Shown here: positions 51,208 through 59,491 of the stretch, one piece after another
Layout: every line of letters begins with the position of its first letter
How positions within the stretch are numbered: position 1 is the stretch's first letter
NCBI RefSeq assembly: GCF_016902445.1
Contig: NZ_JACSNX010000005.1
Span: 62,001 to 126,000, forward strand
DNA: 64,000 bases
Direction: 5' to 3'
From: Oscillibacter valericigenes
Lineage (GTDB): Bacteria > Bacillota > Clostridia > Oscillospirales > Oscillospiraceae
Notes under the pieces: model-generated
What the model was told of the DNA's origin: nothing
The model's input: only the letters and a program-made list of their open reading frames with translations
Database searches by the model: none
Position numbers and translations under genes: made by a program

Positions 51208-51482
51208 GGCTGGGAGGCGCAGACTGGCCCATCAGATTTTGCGACGCAAGAAACAAAGATAAGACTACGGCCGCGTGAACTGATCGTGAATAGGTGGTCA
51301 TGACCCCATATTTCAAAAAGTGTGCAGTTTTCCTTTGCCTCTTTTTTGAATAAATAATGGTGATTGATGGCCCAAAAATTCCTTTACGGAGAAAATGCAA
51401 AACAAATCAGCAGAAGTGCTTTGCCCACATTTGAGACTCTATTTATATAAAACGCCAGATAAATTATTGCCTGAAAAGTTAT
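51208..51482. other. AT-rich spacer, no gene seen
   Basis: Roughly 275 bases without an acceptable reading frame, less G+C rich than neighbours. A TGACCCCATATTT at 51301 resembles part of the island-end repeat in the opposite orientation but is too short to interpret. Confidence 0.3.
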
Positions 51483-51518
51483 AAAAACCGCCTCAAAACC
51501 GATGTTTTGAGGCGGTTT
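51483..51518. terminator. Terminator of the radical-SAM pair
   Basis: A 16-bp perfect stem AAAACCGCCTCAAAAC and complement with a CGAT loop and T run on both strands, 76 bases past the SPL-like stop. Confidence 0.75.
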
Positions 51519-51593
51519 TTGGCAAATGACCCTAATTGTGATACAAATGAACCCCCTTTGGGCGTCAGGGGGTTCACTTTGCGCCAAGGGGGT

Positions 51594-52505
51594 TCACCGA
51601 TTCCTGAGGCCGGTGTTCTCCGAGCCGCGCACTTCCTCGTGATAAAAATAATCCACAATGACCGGATGCCCCGGCTCCGCCCGGCCGTAGGGCAGTTCGT
51701 TGTCCACAAAGGGACAACCATATTCTCTCGCGAGGCGCTCCGCCTGCTCTTCCAGGCCACGGAAGTAGATTCTGTCTCCCTTGTTGTAGATGGCGTCGTA
51801 CAGCGGCATGAGGTCAGGGTATTTCTCCTGAATATAGTCCAAGATGTCTTTTTTGAAGCCGCCCCGCAGGTTCAGATTTTCCAGCCAAACCAAGTCGCAC
51901 TGGTCTTTCACCCGGTGGAAGATGGCCTCAAAATCCGTGATGCCAGGAAAAACCGGAGCGATAAAGCAGACGGTGCGGATGCCTGCGTCATAGACCTGTT
52001 TCATGGCGTTCAACCGCCGCTTAATGCTGACGGCATTGTCCATATCGTTTTTGAAACCCTCATCCAGTGTGTTGATCGACCAGGAGACGGTGACCTTTCC
52101 CATCTCTTTCAGCAAGTCGATGTCCCGCACCACCAGGTCGGATTTGGTACAGATCAGAATCTCCGCGCCGCTTCCTTTCAGTTGCTCCAACAGCCTGCGG
52201 GTATTGCCGAACTGCTCCTCCTGAGGCAGGTATCCGTCTGTCACCGAGCCGATGACCACACGCTGCCCGGCATACTTCCGGGGATTTTTAATGGCAGGCC
52301 AGTGTTTCACATCCAGAAAGGTGCCCCATGGTTCGGTATGCCCGGTAAATCGCTTCATAAACGAGGCGTAGCAGTACTTACAGCCGTGGGTGCAGCCTAC
52401 ATAGGGGTTCATCGAGTACCCGCCTACCGGCAGGGTGGATTTGGTCATGATGTTTTTCGTCTCCACATCTCGGATCAAGATGCCGCTGTTGTTCACTTCT
52501 GCCAT
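51594..52505 (-). CDS. SPL-family radical SAM protein (mobile-pair type)
   Basis: 303 residues from ATG 52505 (GGAGG 10 bases upstream). MNPYVGCTHGCKYCYASFMK carries the CxxxCxxC cluster for [4Fe-4S]-SAM; VIGSVTDGYLPQEEQF, ILICTKSDLVVRDIDLL and VTVSWSINTLDEGFKNDMD follow the spore-photoproduct-lyase-like fold. The gene overlaps the upstream DUF5131 gene by 13 bases. I recall such adjacent radical-SAM pairs being catalogued as mobile pairs in Firmicutes, function unknown. It is probably not true SPL, since the surrounding spore genes are missing. Confidence 0.82.
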   Translation of the reverse strand: MAEVNNSGILIRDVETKNIMTKSTLPVGGYSMNPYVGCTHGCKYCYASFMKRFTGHTEPWGTFLDVKHWPAIKNPRKYAGQRVVIGSVTDGYLPQEEQFGNTRRLLEQLKGSGAEILICTKSDLVVRDIDLLKEMGKVTVSWSINTLDEGFKNDMDNAVSIKRRLNAMKQVYDAGIRTVCFIAPVFPGITDFEAIFHRVKDQCDLVWLENLNLRGGFKKDILDYIQEKYPDLMPLYDAIYNKGDRIYFRGLEEQAERLAREYGCPFVDNELPYGRAEPGHPVIVDYFYHEEVRGSENTGLRNR

Positions 52506-53182
52506 GTTTTCTGTTCCTCCAATACCCGGCAGAAGGCCGGGGGCAGCTCCTGTACCATCTGTTCCTCGCCTATGATGGAAAGCAGATCCTCTTTCATGAA
52601 TACGGGGATACCCAGTGCATGGGCCTGGTGGGTCAGGTTCCACACCCATTCCGGCTTTGATACGGCTTTGCCTTTCCTGTGTCCGGTCTCGGTACCGATG
52701 ACGATCCAATCAATCCCGGCGAGATCCACCATGCCAATATCATCAAACATGGGTTCAAAGGTTACATGGTAACGTCCACCGCTGATGTGCTCCCGCAAAG
52801 TCTGGATGCGGCCTTTCTCCCTGCTGGAGGTGACCGTCACGCCAAACCAGGCATTGTCTAATAGGGTGGAAAAGACGATGTCCTCCGGCCTCTTGGTCAA
52901 GAACAGATACTGGTGCTGTGGGTTTTCAGCCATTTTGGAAAATACCTGATCCCGCCACTCTGTCTGCCAGTGGGCAAAATCGCTCATGCCGGTGAGCAGG
53001 AAATTTTGAGGACGCTTCTTCTCCATCAGCCGCAACTTACCTGGGAAGAACTCCGGTTTTTCAAAGTCATCGATCATGTGGAACCGACGGACATTGTTTC
53101 TGGCGTAGCAGTAGCTGCAGCCAATGGGACAGCCAATCACCAAATTCATGTTCTGAATACAGTCCTTGATGCAGACGGCCAC
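52493..53182 (-). CDS. DUF5131 (phage Gp37/Gp68-like) radical-SAM partner
   Basis: 229 residues from GTG 53182, justified by AAGGAGG 8 bases upstream. LVIGCPIGCSYCYARNNVRR gives the CxxxCxxC cluster near residue 18; FLLTGMSDFAHWQTEW, YLFLTKRPEDIVFSTLL and WFGVTVTSSREKGRI then WIVIGTETGHRKGKA are hallmarks of Gp37/DUF5131, a radical-SAM-like family of phages and islands. Pairs with the SPL-like enzyme downstream, with overlapping frames indicating coupled translation. Substrate unknown. Confidence 0.82.
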   Translation of the reverse strand: MAVCIKDCIQNMNLVIGCPIGCSYCYARNNVRRFHMIDDFEKPEFFPGKLRLMEKKRPQNFLLTGMSDFAHWQTEWRDQVFSKMAENPQHQYLFLTKRPEDIVFSTLLDNAWFGVTVTSSREKGRIQTLREHISGGRYHVTFEPMFDDIGMVDLAGIDWIVIGTETGHRKGKAVSKPEWVWNLTHQAHALGIPVFMKEDLLSIIGEEQMVQELPPAFCRVLEEQKTWQK

Positions 53183-53210
53183 CGCAGACGCCTCCTTCCT
53201 GCTTTAAGAT

Positions 53211-53714
53211 TCAGCCTTCTGTCGCAGGCGCAACCTTTCCAAAGCCGTTCCAGGCATACAGGCCCTTCTTGTCCTCATCGCCCAGGAACTTGTCCACCTG
53301 GCAGATGTGCAGGATGTGGTCGCCCACCTCCACGGACTGCTGCAGGGTCGCCGCCATAGCCAGCCGGGTGTCCGCTGGAATCTGAATGTCGCTGCCGTCC
53401 ACCGACTTCATTTCGATGTGATTTTCGGCCACCTTGTTTAACTTGGCGCCGGTGGAGGTGCCGCAGGCCATCACTGCGCCAGCCAGACTTTCACCGGGGA
53501 CCGTGACGATGACTTTTCCAGTCTCCCGCACACGCTTGCCGGTGTGGGACTGCTTTCCGGCGGCGAATCCCACCATCGGCGGGTTGAAAGAGAGATAGGA
53601 GACAAAGCAGATGGGGGCCAGGTTGGTGGTGCCATCTTCATTCAAAGAACAGATCAAAGTCAGCGGATTGGGGGAAGAATAGACAGTGGCCTCCATAATG
53701 TTCAGTTCTCTCAT
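53211..53714 (-). CDS. Flavin reductase-like (FMN-binding split barrel) protein
   Basis: 167 residues from ATG 53714. Segments PNPLTLICSLNEDGTTNLAP, FNPPMVGFAAGKQSHTGKRV and ETGKVIVTVPGESLAGAVMA and a late VGDHILHICQVDKF are typical of the flavin reductase / split-barrel family, which uses NAD(P)H to reduce FMN for partner monooxygenases or works as a redox sensor. Divergent from an HxlR regulator with an operator between; that pairing usually controls responses to electrophiles or thiol oxidants. Confidence 0.86.
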   Translation of the reverse strand: MRELNIMEATVYSSPNPLTLICSLNEDGTTNLAPICFVSYLSFNPPMVGFAAGKQSHTGKRVRETGKVIVTVPGESLAGAVMACGTSTGAKLNKVAENHIEMKSVDGSDIQIPADTRLAMAATLQQSVEVGDHILHICQVDKFLGDEDKKGLYAWNGFGKVAPATEG

Positions 53715-53745
53715 CGTGTTTCATCCTTTCAGAGTGATTTGGAGA

Positions 53746-53774
53746 TTGACATATCCAGCTTCTACTGGTACAAT
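53746..53774 (+). promoter_or_regulatory. Promoter of the HxlR gene
   Basis: TTGACA, 17 bases, TACAAT, a near-consensus sigma-A promoter about 90 bases before the start. Confidence 0.7.
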
Positions 53775-53780
53775 TATTAT

Positions 53781-53805
53781 ACTTGATTGTCATAATAAAT
53801 CAAGT
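53781..53805. promoter_or_regulatory. HxlR operator candidate
   Basis: ACTTGATT-n9-AATCAAGT is a perfect 8-bp dyad just downstream of the promoter, in the divergent region between the regulator and the flavin reductase, matching the AT-rich dyads bound by HxlR proteins. A weaker GTAC-n11-GTAC dyad follows at 53804. Confidence 0.5.
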
Positions 53806-53864
53806 ACGCAAATTGTTTGTACCTGGTATCAAAAACAATACCTGTCTAAAGTGGGGAATCAACA

Positions 53865-54218
53865 ATGACTTACGAGGAATTCAAAGAAAAGGTAAGCGAC
53901 GTCATTCTTACGGAGAGTGGCAATTGCCCTGTTATGCCGGTGGTGCAGATGCTGCAGGGTAAGTGGAAGCTCCAGATCCTCTATGAGCTGTGCATCAAGT
54001 CTCCCATGCGGTTTGGCGAACTCAAAAAGCTGCTCAAGCCCATCACCAATACGGCGCTAACCAATGCGCTCAAAGAATTGGAAAAGGATGAACTGGTGCA
54101 GCGCATTCAATATAATGAGATGCCGCTGCGGGTGGAGTATTCCCTCACAGAGAAAGGGCAGGACTTATTGCCAGTGTTTTATGCTATTTCACAGTGGGGG
54201 ATGAAATACATTCCATAA
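53865..54218 (+). CDS. HxlR-family transcriptional regulator
   Basis: 117 residues. The core VVQMLQGKWKLQILYELCIK, MRFGELKKLLKPITNTALTN and LKELEKDELVQRIQYNEMPL then VEYSLTEKGQDLLPVF is the HxlR winged helix. A cysteine before the core (SGNCPVMPV) matches the redox-sensing Cys of HypR-type members. ATG 53865 has GGGGA upstream. It likely regulates the divergent flavin reductase in response to oxidants (inference). Confidence 0.88.
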   Translation: MTYEEFKEKVSDVILTESGNCPVMPVVQMLQGKWKLQILYELCIKSPMRFGELKKLLKPITNTALTNALKELEKDELVQRIQYNEMPLRVEYSLTEKGQDLLPVFYAISQWGMKYIP

Positions 54219-54222
54219 TAGT

Positions 54223-54254
54223 AAAGGGGACGGAAACCTTCCGCCCCCTTTTTT
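54223..54254 (+). terminator. Terminator of the HxlR gene
   Basis: A stem AAGGGGACGG / CCGCCCCCTT (one mismatch) followed by six T residues. Confidence 0.6.
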
Positions 54255-54378
54255 AATAAAATTGATTCTTATTCAAGCATCTCATGCCCCGTCTGGAATT
54301 TGAATGTAAGCCGCCCATCCCGGTGGACGGTGACAATGTCGATGACCGTGAGCCAAAGCCGGTCATCAAACTCCGTGA

Positions 54379-54696
54379 GGGACTCTCCGTATTCTCAAGA
54401 ACTTATCTCTTGCATTCGATCTCCTCGAGGACTGTGGAAGGACTTATCGCAAGGCGAACGACAACATTAAAAAGCTCATGTGCCAGGCTATATTTAATAG
54501 AATCTGGATACACGAGGATGGAACAGTAACCACAGAATTTACGGATATCTATAAGAATATCGTCGGCCCTATTGAGAGAGATTTGATCAATCAGAACATA
54601 AAATCAGCGTCTGCCGAAACAGACGCTGATTTTATCGACAAGTTACTCAAATCCTACTCAAATTTTTTTGGGCAGGGTTTGAATAACGAACTTTTG
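54379..54696 (+). pseudogene. C-terminal remnant of a large serine recombinase
   Basis: An open frame without start reads LAFDLLEDCGRTYRKANDNI then KKLMCQAIFNRIWIHEDGTV and FTDIYKNIVGPIERD, as at the end of large serine recombinases of the TndX type (the LEDC..Y..A..N..QAIF pattern). About 400 upstream residues with catalytic serine are missing, so it is dead. It runs into the tRNA-Pro gene; such recombinases integrate near tRNAs. An internal hairpin at 54601-54632 lies in its last third. Confidence 0.7.
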
Positions 54697-54770
54697 GTCC
54701 GAGTGGGGAGACTCGAACTCCCGGCATCTTGCTCCCAAAGCAAGCGCGCTACCAACTGCGCTACACCCGG
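54695..54770 (-). tRNA. tRNA-Pro (anticodon UGG)
   Basis: The 76-nt molecule folds with acceptor stem CCGGGTG / CACTCGG (one G-U), D arm GCGCAGTTGGTAGCGC, anticodon stem CTTGC/GCAAG around loop TTTGGGA (anticodon TGG), T arm GGGAGTTCGAGTCTCCC, discriminator A and encoded CCA. An intact tRNA at the right end of the island; its 5' part is duplicated at 54914. Confidence 0.92.
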
Positions 54771-54823
54771 TTATGAAATTTTCCAACTGTGGTCAAATAT
54801 GGGGTCAGCGCCGGTTTTTGACC
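54731..54823. repeat. 93-bp direct repeat, copy 1
   Basis: Covers the 5' half of tRNA-Pro (to the anticodon) plus its upstream region including the 22-bp island-end repeat. Nearly identical to 54914-55006, with a few changes at the 16-base stretch between tRNA and repeat. Confidence 0.85.
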
Positions 54824-54879
54824 AGTTCCCGGCGAGGGGTAAAACTCCGTCGGCCTTAGCGTCCCAGAGCTTTCCGGGA

Positions 54880-54953
54880 TTTTGGAGAAGTGTGGCTCGA
54901 ACTCCGGCCTCACGCTCCCAAAGCAAGCGCGCTACCAACTGCGCTACACCCGG
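54880..54953 (-). pseudogene. Chimeric tRNA-Pro pseudogene
   Basis: The first half (54914-54953) is identical to tRNA-Pro, but the second half changes to CGTGAGGCCGGAGTTCGAG then CCACACTTCTCC. The anticodon stem (CTTGC against GCGTG) and acceptor stem no longer pair, so it cannot be a working tRNA-Pro. The new 3' half looks like the T-arm and acceptor of another tRNA. Confidence 0.65.
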
Positions 54954-55006
54954 TTATAAAGTTTTCTGATTGTGGTCAAATATGGGGTCAGCGCCGGTTT
55001 TTGACC
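54914..55006. repeat. 93-bp direct repeat, copy 2
   Basis: Second copy of 54731-54823, 183 bases away, upstream half of the chimeric tRNA. After it, G+C-rich core chromosome resumes; 55007-55232 contains no gene I can support. Confidence 0.85.
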
Positions 55007-55232
55007 TCTTTTTCTAATGAGAAGTATCCTGCTTCTGATAGTGTCCCAGCGGGTTGAGGGGTTGCGTTTTTCACATCATGGATGAGAACCGCGCGCTCCC
55101 AAACGGGCCGGGTACTGCTGGGCGAGGTCTCCCCTGCTCTCTGCCGACTGGCGGAAGTGTCTTGTTCTATTTTACCGGTTTCCCGCGCAAAGTCAAGTCT
55201 ATTCCTGCGGCTTTCTTTGCCCCTTTGGAAAA

Positions 55233-55263
55233 AACCGGCCGGAGGCGGGGCCTCCGGCCGGTT
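55233..55263 (-). terminator. Terminator of the ctsR-mcsA-clpC operon
   Basis: A 13-bp perfect stem AACCGGCCGGAGG and complement with a 5-base loop; the minus strand continues with TTTTTT. Confidence 0.8.
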
Positions 55264-55273
55264 CGGTATCGGG

Positions 55274-57736
55274 TCATTTCGTGACGCAGAGGTGGTCATC
55301 CTCCACCGTCAGCCTGGCGGTGTCGCCGGCCTTCAGGGTGCCGTCCAGCATCTTCTCCGCCACGGCGTCCTCCACCTTGCTCTGGATGGCCCGGCGCAGA
55401 GGACGGGCGCCGTACTTGGGGTCAAAACCCTCCTTGGCCAGCTCCGCCAGCGCCTCGTCGCTGGCGTCCAGGTGGATGCCCATGGTCTCCATCCGGGCGG
55501 ACACCGTCTTCAGCATCCGGCGGGCCACCTCGCGGATGTCCTCCTCGCTGAGCGGGCGGAACACGATGATGTCGTCGATCCGGTTCAGGAACTCGGGGCG
55601 GAAGGTCTGGCGCAGCTCTGCCATCACCTGCTCCCGGGCGGACTGGAACTTCTTCTCGGCGTCCGGGTCGGACTCCCGCTCCTCGGCGGAGAAGCCCAGC
55701 TTGCCGCCCATGGCCGTCAGGCTCCGGGCGCCGATGTTGCTGGTCATGACGATGACGGTGTTCTTGAAGTCCACCGTCCGGCCCTGGGAGTCGGTGATCC
55801 GGCCGTCGTCCAGGATCTGTAGCAGGATGTTCCACACGTCCTCGTGGGCCTTCTCGATCTCGTCGAACAGCACCACGGAGTAGGGCTTGCGCCGCACCTT
55901 CTCCGTCAGCTGGCCGCCCTCATCGTGGCCTACATAGCCCGGCGGGGAGCCGATCAGGCGGGACACCGTGTGCCGCTCCATGTACTCGGACATATCGATG
56001 CGGATCATGGCGTTCTCATCGCCGAACATGGCCTCGGCCAGGGACTTGCACAGCTCTGTCTTGCCCACGCCCGTGGGGCCCAGGAACAGGAAGGAGCCGA
56101 TGGGGCGCTTGGGGTCCTTCAATCCCACACGGCCCCGGCGGATGGCCCGGGCCACGGCCTTCACGGCCTCGTCCTGGCCCACCACCCGCTCATGCAGGGT
56201 GTCCTCCATGTGCAGCAGTCGGGTGCCCTCGTCCTCCGTCAGACGGGTGACGGGGATGCCGGTCCAGCCGGCCACCACGGCGGCGATGTCGTCGGCCGTC
56301 ACCGGGCGGTGCTGGGTGTTGTTCCTGCGGCGCTTCTCCCGCTCCATGTCCACCTGCTCCTGATAGTCCTTCTCGATGTCCCGGAGCTTGGCGGCAGTCT
56401 CATAGTCCTGCTTCTCGATGGCGGCCTCCTTGTCCTTGGCCAGAGCGGCGATCTTCTCCTCCAGGCTCTTCAGCTCGGGCGAGATCTCCTCCGTCTCCAT
56501 CCGCACCCGGCTGGCGGCCTCGTCCATCAGGTCGATGGCCTTGTCCGGCAGGAAGCGGTCGTTGATATACCGGGCGGACAGCTTCACGGCGGCCTCCAGG
56601 GCCTCGTCGGTGATCTGCAGGTTGTGGTGCTTCTCGTACTTCTCCCGCAGGCCCTTCAGGATCTCCAGGGACGCCTCCTGGCTGGGCTCACCCACCTGCA
56701 CCGGCTGGAACCGGCGCTCCAGGGCGGCGTCCTTCTCGATATACTTCCGATACTCGTTCAGCGTGGTGGCGCCGATCACCTGGATCTCGCCCCGGCCCAG
56801 GGCCGGCTTGATGATGTTGGCGGCGTCCACGGCGCCCTCGGCGCTGCCGGCGCCCACGATGGTGTGGAGCTCATCGATGAACAGGATCACGTCGCCGGAC
56901 TTCTTGATCTCCTCCATCAGCTTCTTGATCCGCTCCTCGAACTCGCCCCGGTACTTGGTGCCGGCCACCATGCCGGAGAGGTCCAGGGACAGCAGGCGCT
57001 TGTCCAGCAGATCCTCCGGCACATCGCCCAGGACGATCTTCCGGGCCAGCCCCTCGGCGATGGCGGTCTTGCCCACGCCGGGCTCGCCGATCAGGCAGGG
57101 GTTGTTCTTGGTGCGGCGGGACAGGATCTGGATGACCCGCTGGATCTCCTCGTCCCGGCCGATGACCGGGTCCAGCCTGCCGGCCCGGGCATCGGCGGTC
57201 AGGTCCCGGGTGAACTCCTTCAGGGTCTTGTTTCTGCCGCTGTTGTCCTCCTTGGCGGAGGCAGCGCCGGACCGGCCGCCGGCGGCCTGGCTCCGGGGCG
57301 TCTCATTGAGTTTCCGCATCAGGGCCGTGTACAGCTGCCGGGCGTCCACGCCGGCAGTGCGCAGAATGCGGACGGCCATGTTGTTGCCCTCCCGCAGGAT
57401 GCCTGCCAGCAGATGTTCCGTGCCCACGTAATTGTAGCCGCCCCGCATGGAGTCCTCCATGGCCAGCTCCACCACCCGCTTGGCACGGGGCGTGAGGCCC
57501 TGGGCTGGATTGCCGCCGGGGAGCCCCGCGCCTACGCTGCGCTTGATGATCTCCACGATCATGTCGTCAGTGAGGCCCGCCTCCGTCAGAACGGTGTGGG
57601 CCACGCCTTCCTCTTCCCGGATCAGGCCCAGCAGCAGGTGCTCCGTGCCCACGTAGCCGTGGCCCAGCTCACCGGCTGCCTCCTGAGAGAGCCGCAGGGC
57701 CTCTTCCGCCCTGGGCGAGAATTTGTTTTCATTCAT
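55274..57736 (-). CDS. clpC: ClpC AAA+ unfoldase
   Basis: 820 residues. N-terminal Clp repeats ([20 protein letters not shown], then a second unit with [15 protein letters not shown]), NBD1 Walker [16 protein letters not shown] near 220, a UVR-type linker [23 protein letters not shown]2 Walker [16 protein letters not shown] near 552, and [19 protein letters not shown]. It unfolds and feeds proteins to ClpP and works with McsA. ATG 57736 is chosen because homologues begin MxxxKFSxRA and AAAGGAAGG precedes it; an upstream in-frame start at 57775 would overlap the McsA gene. Last gene of the heat-shock operon. Confidence 0.96.
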   Translation of the reverse strand: MNENKFSPRAEEALRLSQEAAGELGHGYVGTEHLLLGLIREEEGVAHTVLTEAGLTDDMIVEIIKRSVGAGLPGGNPAQGLTPRAKRVVELAMEDSMRGGYNYVGTEHLLAGILREGNNMAVRILRTAGVDARQLYTALMRKLNETPRSQAAGGRSGAASAKEDNSGRNKTLKEFTRDLTADARAGRLDPVIGRDEEIQRVIQILSRRTKNNPCLIGEPGVGKTAIAEGLARKIVLGDVPEDLLDKRLLSLDLSGMVAGTKYRGEFEERIKKLMEEIKKSGDVILFIDELHTIVGAGSAEGAVDAANIIKPALGRGEIQVIGATTLNEYRKYIEKDAALERRFQPVQVGEPSQEASLEILKGLREKYEKHHNLQITDEALEAAVKLSARYINDRFLPDKAIDLMDEAASRVRMETEEISPELKSLEEKIAALAKDKEAAIEKQDYETAAKLRDIEKDYQEQVDMEREKRRRNNTQHRPVTADDIAAVVAGWTGIPVTRLTEDEGTRLLHMEDTLHERVVGQDEAVKAVARAIRRGRVGLKDPKRPIGSFLFLGPTGVGKTELCKSLAEAMFGDENAMIRIDMSEYMERHTVSRLIGSPPGYVGHDEGGQLTEKVRRKPYSVVLFDEIEKAHEDVWNILLQILDDGRITDSQGRTVDFKNTVIVMTSNIGARSLTAMGGKLGFSAEERESDPDAEKKFQSAREQVMAELRQTFRPEFLNRIDDIIVFRPLSEEDIREVARRMLKTVSARMETMGIHLDASDEALAELAKEGFDPKYGARPLRRAIQSKVEDAVAEKMLDGTLKAGDTARLTVEDDHLCVTK

Positions 57737-57771
57737 ATGCTTCTGCCTTCCTTTCTGTGGGAAAGTCCCGG

Positions 57772-58278
57772 TCACTTGTTGTTCTTCTGTTCCTTGTGGG
57801 CAGCCTCCAGGGACCTGATCTGGTCCCGCAGCTCCGCCGCCCGCTCGAAGTTCTCCTGGTGGACGGCCTTTTTCAGCTCCATCCGCAGGGCGTTCATCTG
57901 GCGCATGTAGGAGAACCGGCTCTGGTCCTCCTGGCCCACCAGATCGTCCTTCTTCTCCTGCTGGGGCTCCTGCTGCTGGGCGGGGGCCGCGCTCAGGGCC
58001 GGCATCTCTGCGAAGAAGTCGTCGAAGGGATCGTCCAGCATCCGGTTCATCCTGCCGAACAGGCTGGGCATGGGAGAGAAGAAATCATCGAAGAAGCTGT
58101 TGCCGAACAGGCTGTTTCCGAAGAAGTTCTGCATCATCCGGCTGCCGGCGTTGATCCGCTGGGTGTAGCCCAGCTTCTCCGCGCAGTCGCTGCACAGGTG
58201 CTTTTCCTCCACATGGCCGTTCACATTGCTGCGATACACAAAGGTAACCTCATTCTTACCACAATTTTCACATTTCAT
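57772..58278 (-). CDS. mcsA: McsA-type zinc-finger/UVR adaptor
   Basis: 168 residues from ATG 58278 (GGAGGAA upstream). N-terminal zinc pairs CENCGKNEVTFVYR and HLCSDCAEKLGY; an Ala/Gln-rich linker around residue 95; C-terminal UVR motif LKKAVHQENFERAAELRDQI. McsA activates ClpC and usually the arginine kinase McsB; the loop FGNSLFGNSFFDDFF is unusual, Phe/Gly/Asp rich. No mcsB gene lies here: the clpC start is only 36 bases beyond its stop. Confidence 0.9.
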   Translation of the reverse strand: MKCENCGKNEVTFVYRSNVNGHVEEKHLCSDCAEKLGYTQRINAGSRMMQNFFGNSLFGNSFFDDFFSPMPSLFGRMNRMLDDPFDDFFAEMPALSAAPAQQQEPQQEKKDDLVGQEDQSRFSYMRQMNALRMELKKAVHQENFERAAELRDQIRSLEAAHKEQKNNK

Positions 58279-58380
58279 AAATCAATTCCTCCAATCCAAT
58301 GGAATGTGTGTCCGGCTGGGGTCAGCCGGTGTGTTCTGTCTGATTCTGCCCCATTCGGCGGGGCGTGATGTCATCCGGCG

Positions 58381-58833
58381 CTACACCTGCAGGATCAGCA
58401 CCTGCTTCATGATGTCCGCCCGGACGGTGTCCCGGGTCTCCCGCGGGACTGCGGCCAGGGCCTTGTCGCTGACGGCGGCCAGCAGGCTCCGGCCCGCGTT
58501 CTGCTCCAGCGCGCCGGCCTGGACCAGATTGCTCAGGATGGCCCGGGCGGAGGCCAGGTCCACCTGGCTGCCCAGGGTGTTGATGACCTGCATCAGCAGC
58601 GTCTGGCGGTCCACCCGCACCCGGGTGATCCGGATGTAGCCGTTGCCGCCCCGCCTGCTCTCCACGATATAGCCTCGCTCCGGGGAAAAGCGGGTGGACA
58701 TGACGTAGTTGATCTGGCTGGGCACGCAGTTGAACCGCTGGGCCAGATCGCTGCGCTGGACCTCCAGCACGCCGTCATCCGCCTCCTCCAGACTCTCCTG
58801 CAGGAAGCTTGCGATCAAATCGGAAATCCCCAC
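58381..58833 (-). CDS. ctsR: CtsR heat-shock repressor
   Basis: 150 residues from GTG 58833, with AAAGGA upstream. The winged-helix MGISDLIASFLQESLEEADD, RSDLAQRFNCVPSQINYVMS then RFSPERGYIVESRRGGNGYI contains the glycine-rich thermosensing wing of CtsR; a four-helix C-terminal domain (LASARAILSNLVQAGAL) follows. It represses its own operon at low temperature through two boxes upstream (58874 and 58943). Confidence 0.95.
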   Translation of the reverse strand: MGISDLIASFLQESLEEADDGVLEVQRSDLAQRFNCVPSQINYVMSTRFSPERGYIVESRRGGNGYIRITRVRVDRQTLLMQVINTLGSQVDLASARAILSNLVQAGALEQNAGRSLLAAVSDKALAAVPRETRDTVRADIMKQVLILQV

Positions 58834-58873
58834 TTGTTGTCCCGTCCTTTCTGAAAAGCCGCCATCGTTTGAC

Positions 58874-58890
58874 TTTGACTTTCTTTAACC
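58874..58890. promoter_or_regulatory. CtsR box 2 (imperfect)
   Basis: Minus strand GGTTAAA-GAA-AGTCAAA is the CtsR heptad direct repeat with one mismatch, just downstream of the promoter; an overlapping extra AGTCAAA lies at 58868-58874. Confidence 0.8.
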
Positions 58891-58905
58891 TTTTGTTCTG
58901 GACTT

Positions 58906-58933
58906 AGTATACCACGAACCGTCAGAATGTCAA
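58906..58933 (-). promoter_or_regulatory. Promoter of the ctsR operon
   Basis: Minus strand TTGACA, 16 bases, TATACT, lying between the two CtsR boxes. Confidence 0.8.
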
Positions 58934-58942
58934 TGGGTATTT

Positions 58943-58959
58943 TTTGACTTTCTTTGACT
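58943..58959. promoter_or_regulatory. CtsR box 1 (perfect heptad repeat)
   Basis: Minus strand AGTCAAA-GAA-AGTCAAA matches the CtsR consensus (A/GGTCAAA-NAN-A/GGTCAAA) exactly, 10 bases upstream of the -35. Confidence 0.9.
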
Positions 58960-59062
58960 ATTTGGAAAACATTTTGTGAACAGTTAGCGTTGACAAACTA
59001 CACTTTTGGAATTTTTTCCGTATTTTTTGAAAATTTAACGTCACGATTTTAACGGCAGGCAC

Positions 59063-59090
59063 TTGCATTTTTTCATTTGTATGCTACAAT
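59063..59090 (+). promoter_or_regulatory. Promoter of the ferredoxin gene
   Basis: TTGCAT, 16 bases, TACAAT with a TG before the -10, 30 bases upstream of the ATG. Confidence 0.65.
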
Positions 59091-59120
59091 AGGGATACAA
59101 TTCTGATGGAGGTGCTTCCC

Positions 59121-59294
59121 ATGGCTTACAAAATCACTTCTGCCTGCGTGAGCTGCGGCTCCTGCGCGGACGTTTGCCCCGCCGGTGCTATCAGCCAGGG
59201 CGATGACCAGTATGTCATCGATGCTGCCGCTTGCCTGGACTGCGGTTCCTGCAGCGACACCTGCCCCAACGGCGCCATCGTCCCCGAGGAATAA
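59121..59294 (+). CDS. Small 2[4Fe-4S] ferredoxin
   Basis: 57 residues from ATG 59121 with GGAGG upstream. Two clusters CVSCGSCADVCPAGAI and CLDCGSCSDTCPNGAI give the clostridial-type 8Fe ferredoxin; both have all four cysteines. An in-frame start at 59106 has no ribosome site. Strong promoter, own terminator at 59307: likely a highly expressed electron carrier. Confidence 0.95.
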   Translation: MAYKITSACVSCGSCADVCPAGAISQGDDQYVIDAAACLDCGSCSDTCPNGAIVPEE

Positions 59295-59306
59295 TCGAGG
59301 ATACAT

Positions 59307-59340
59307 AAAAGGTCCGCGAGCCAAAGCTCGCGGACCTTTT
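59307..59340 (+). terminator. Terminator of the ferredoxin gene
   Basis: A 15-bp stem AAAAGGTCCGCGAGC / GCTCGCGGACCTTTT with a CAAA loop and T run. Confidence 0.85.
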
Positions 59341-59491
59341 TGTTTCCCGGAAACTGTAAGAGATCTGTAAGGAATTTATCCGCAAAGCTGTAAGAGTTCC
59401 GTGTTATCCTGGCTGTGTTCCCCCGGGGGTAAAGAAAAGCGCCCTTCCCTCCCGTTCTATGGGGGACAGCCGACTTGAAAGGAGACACACG

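Noticed and set aside
51301-51313. 13-base match to the island-end repeat, inverted
   Set aside because: Too short and in the wrong orientation to be counted as an attachment site.
55844-57910. 688-codon frame opposite clpC
   Set aside because: Leu/Gly/His-rich shadow frame; clpC has all family motifs.
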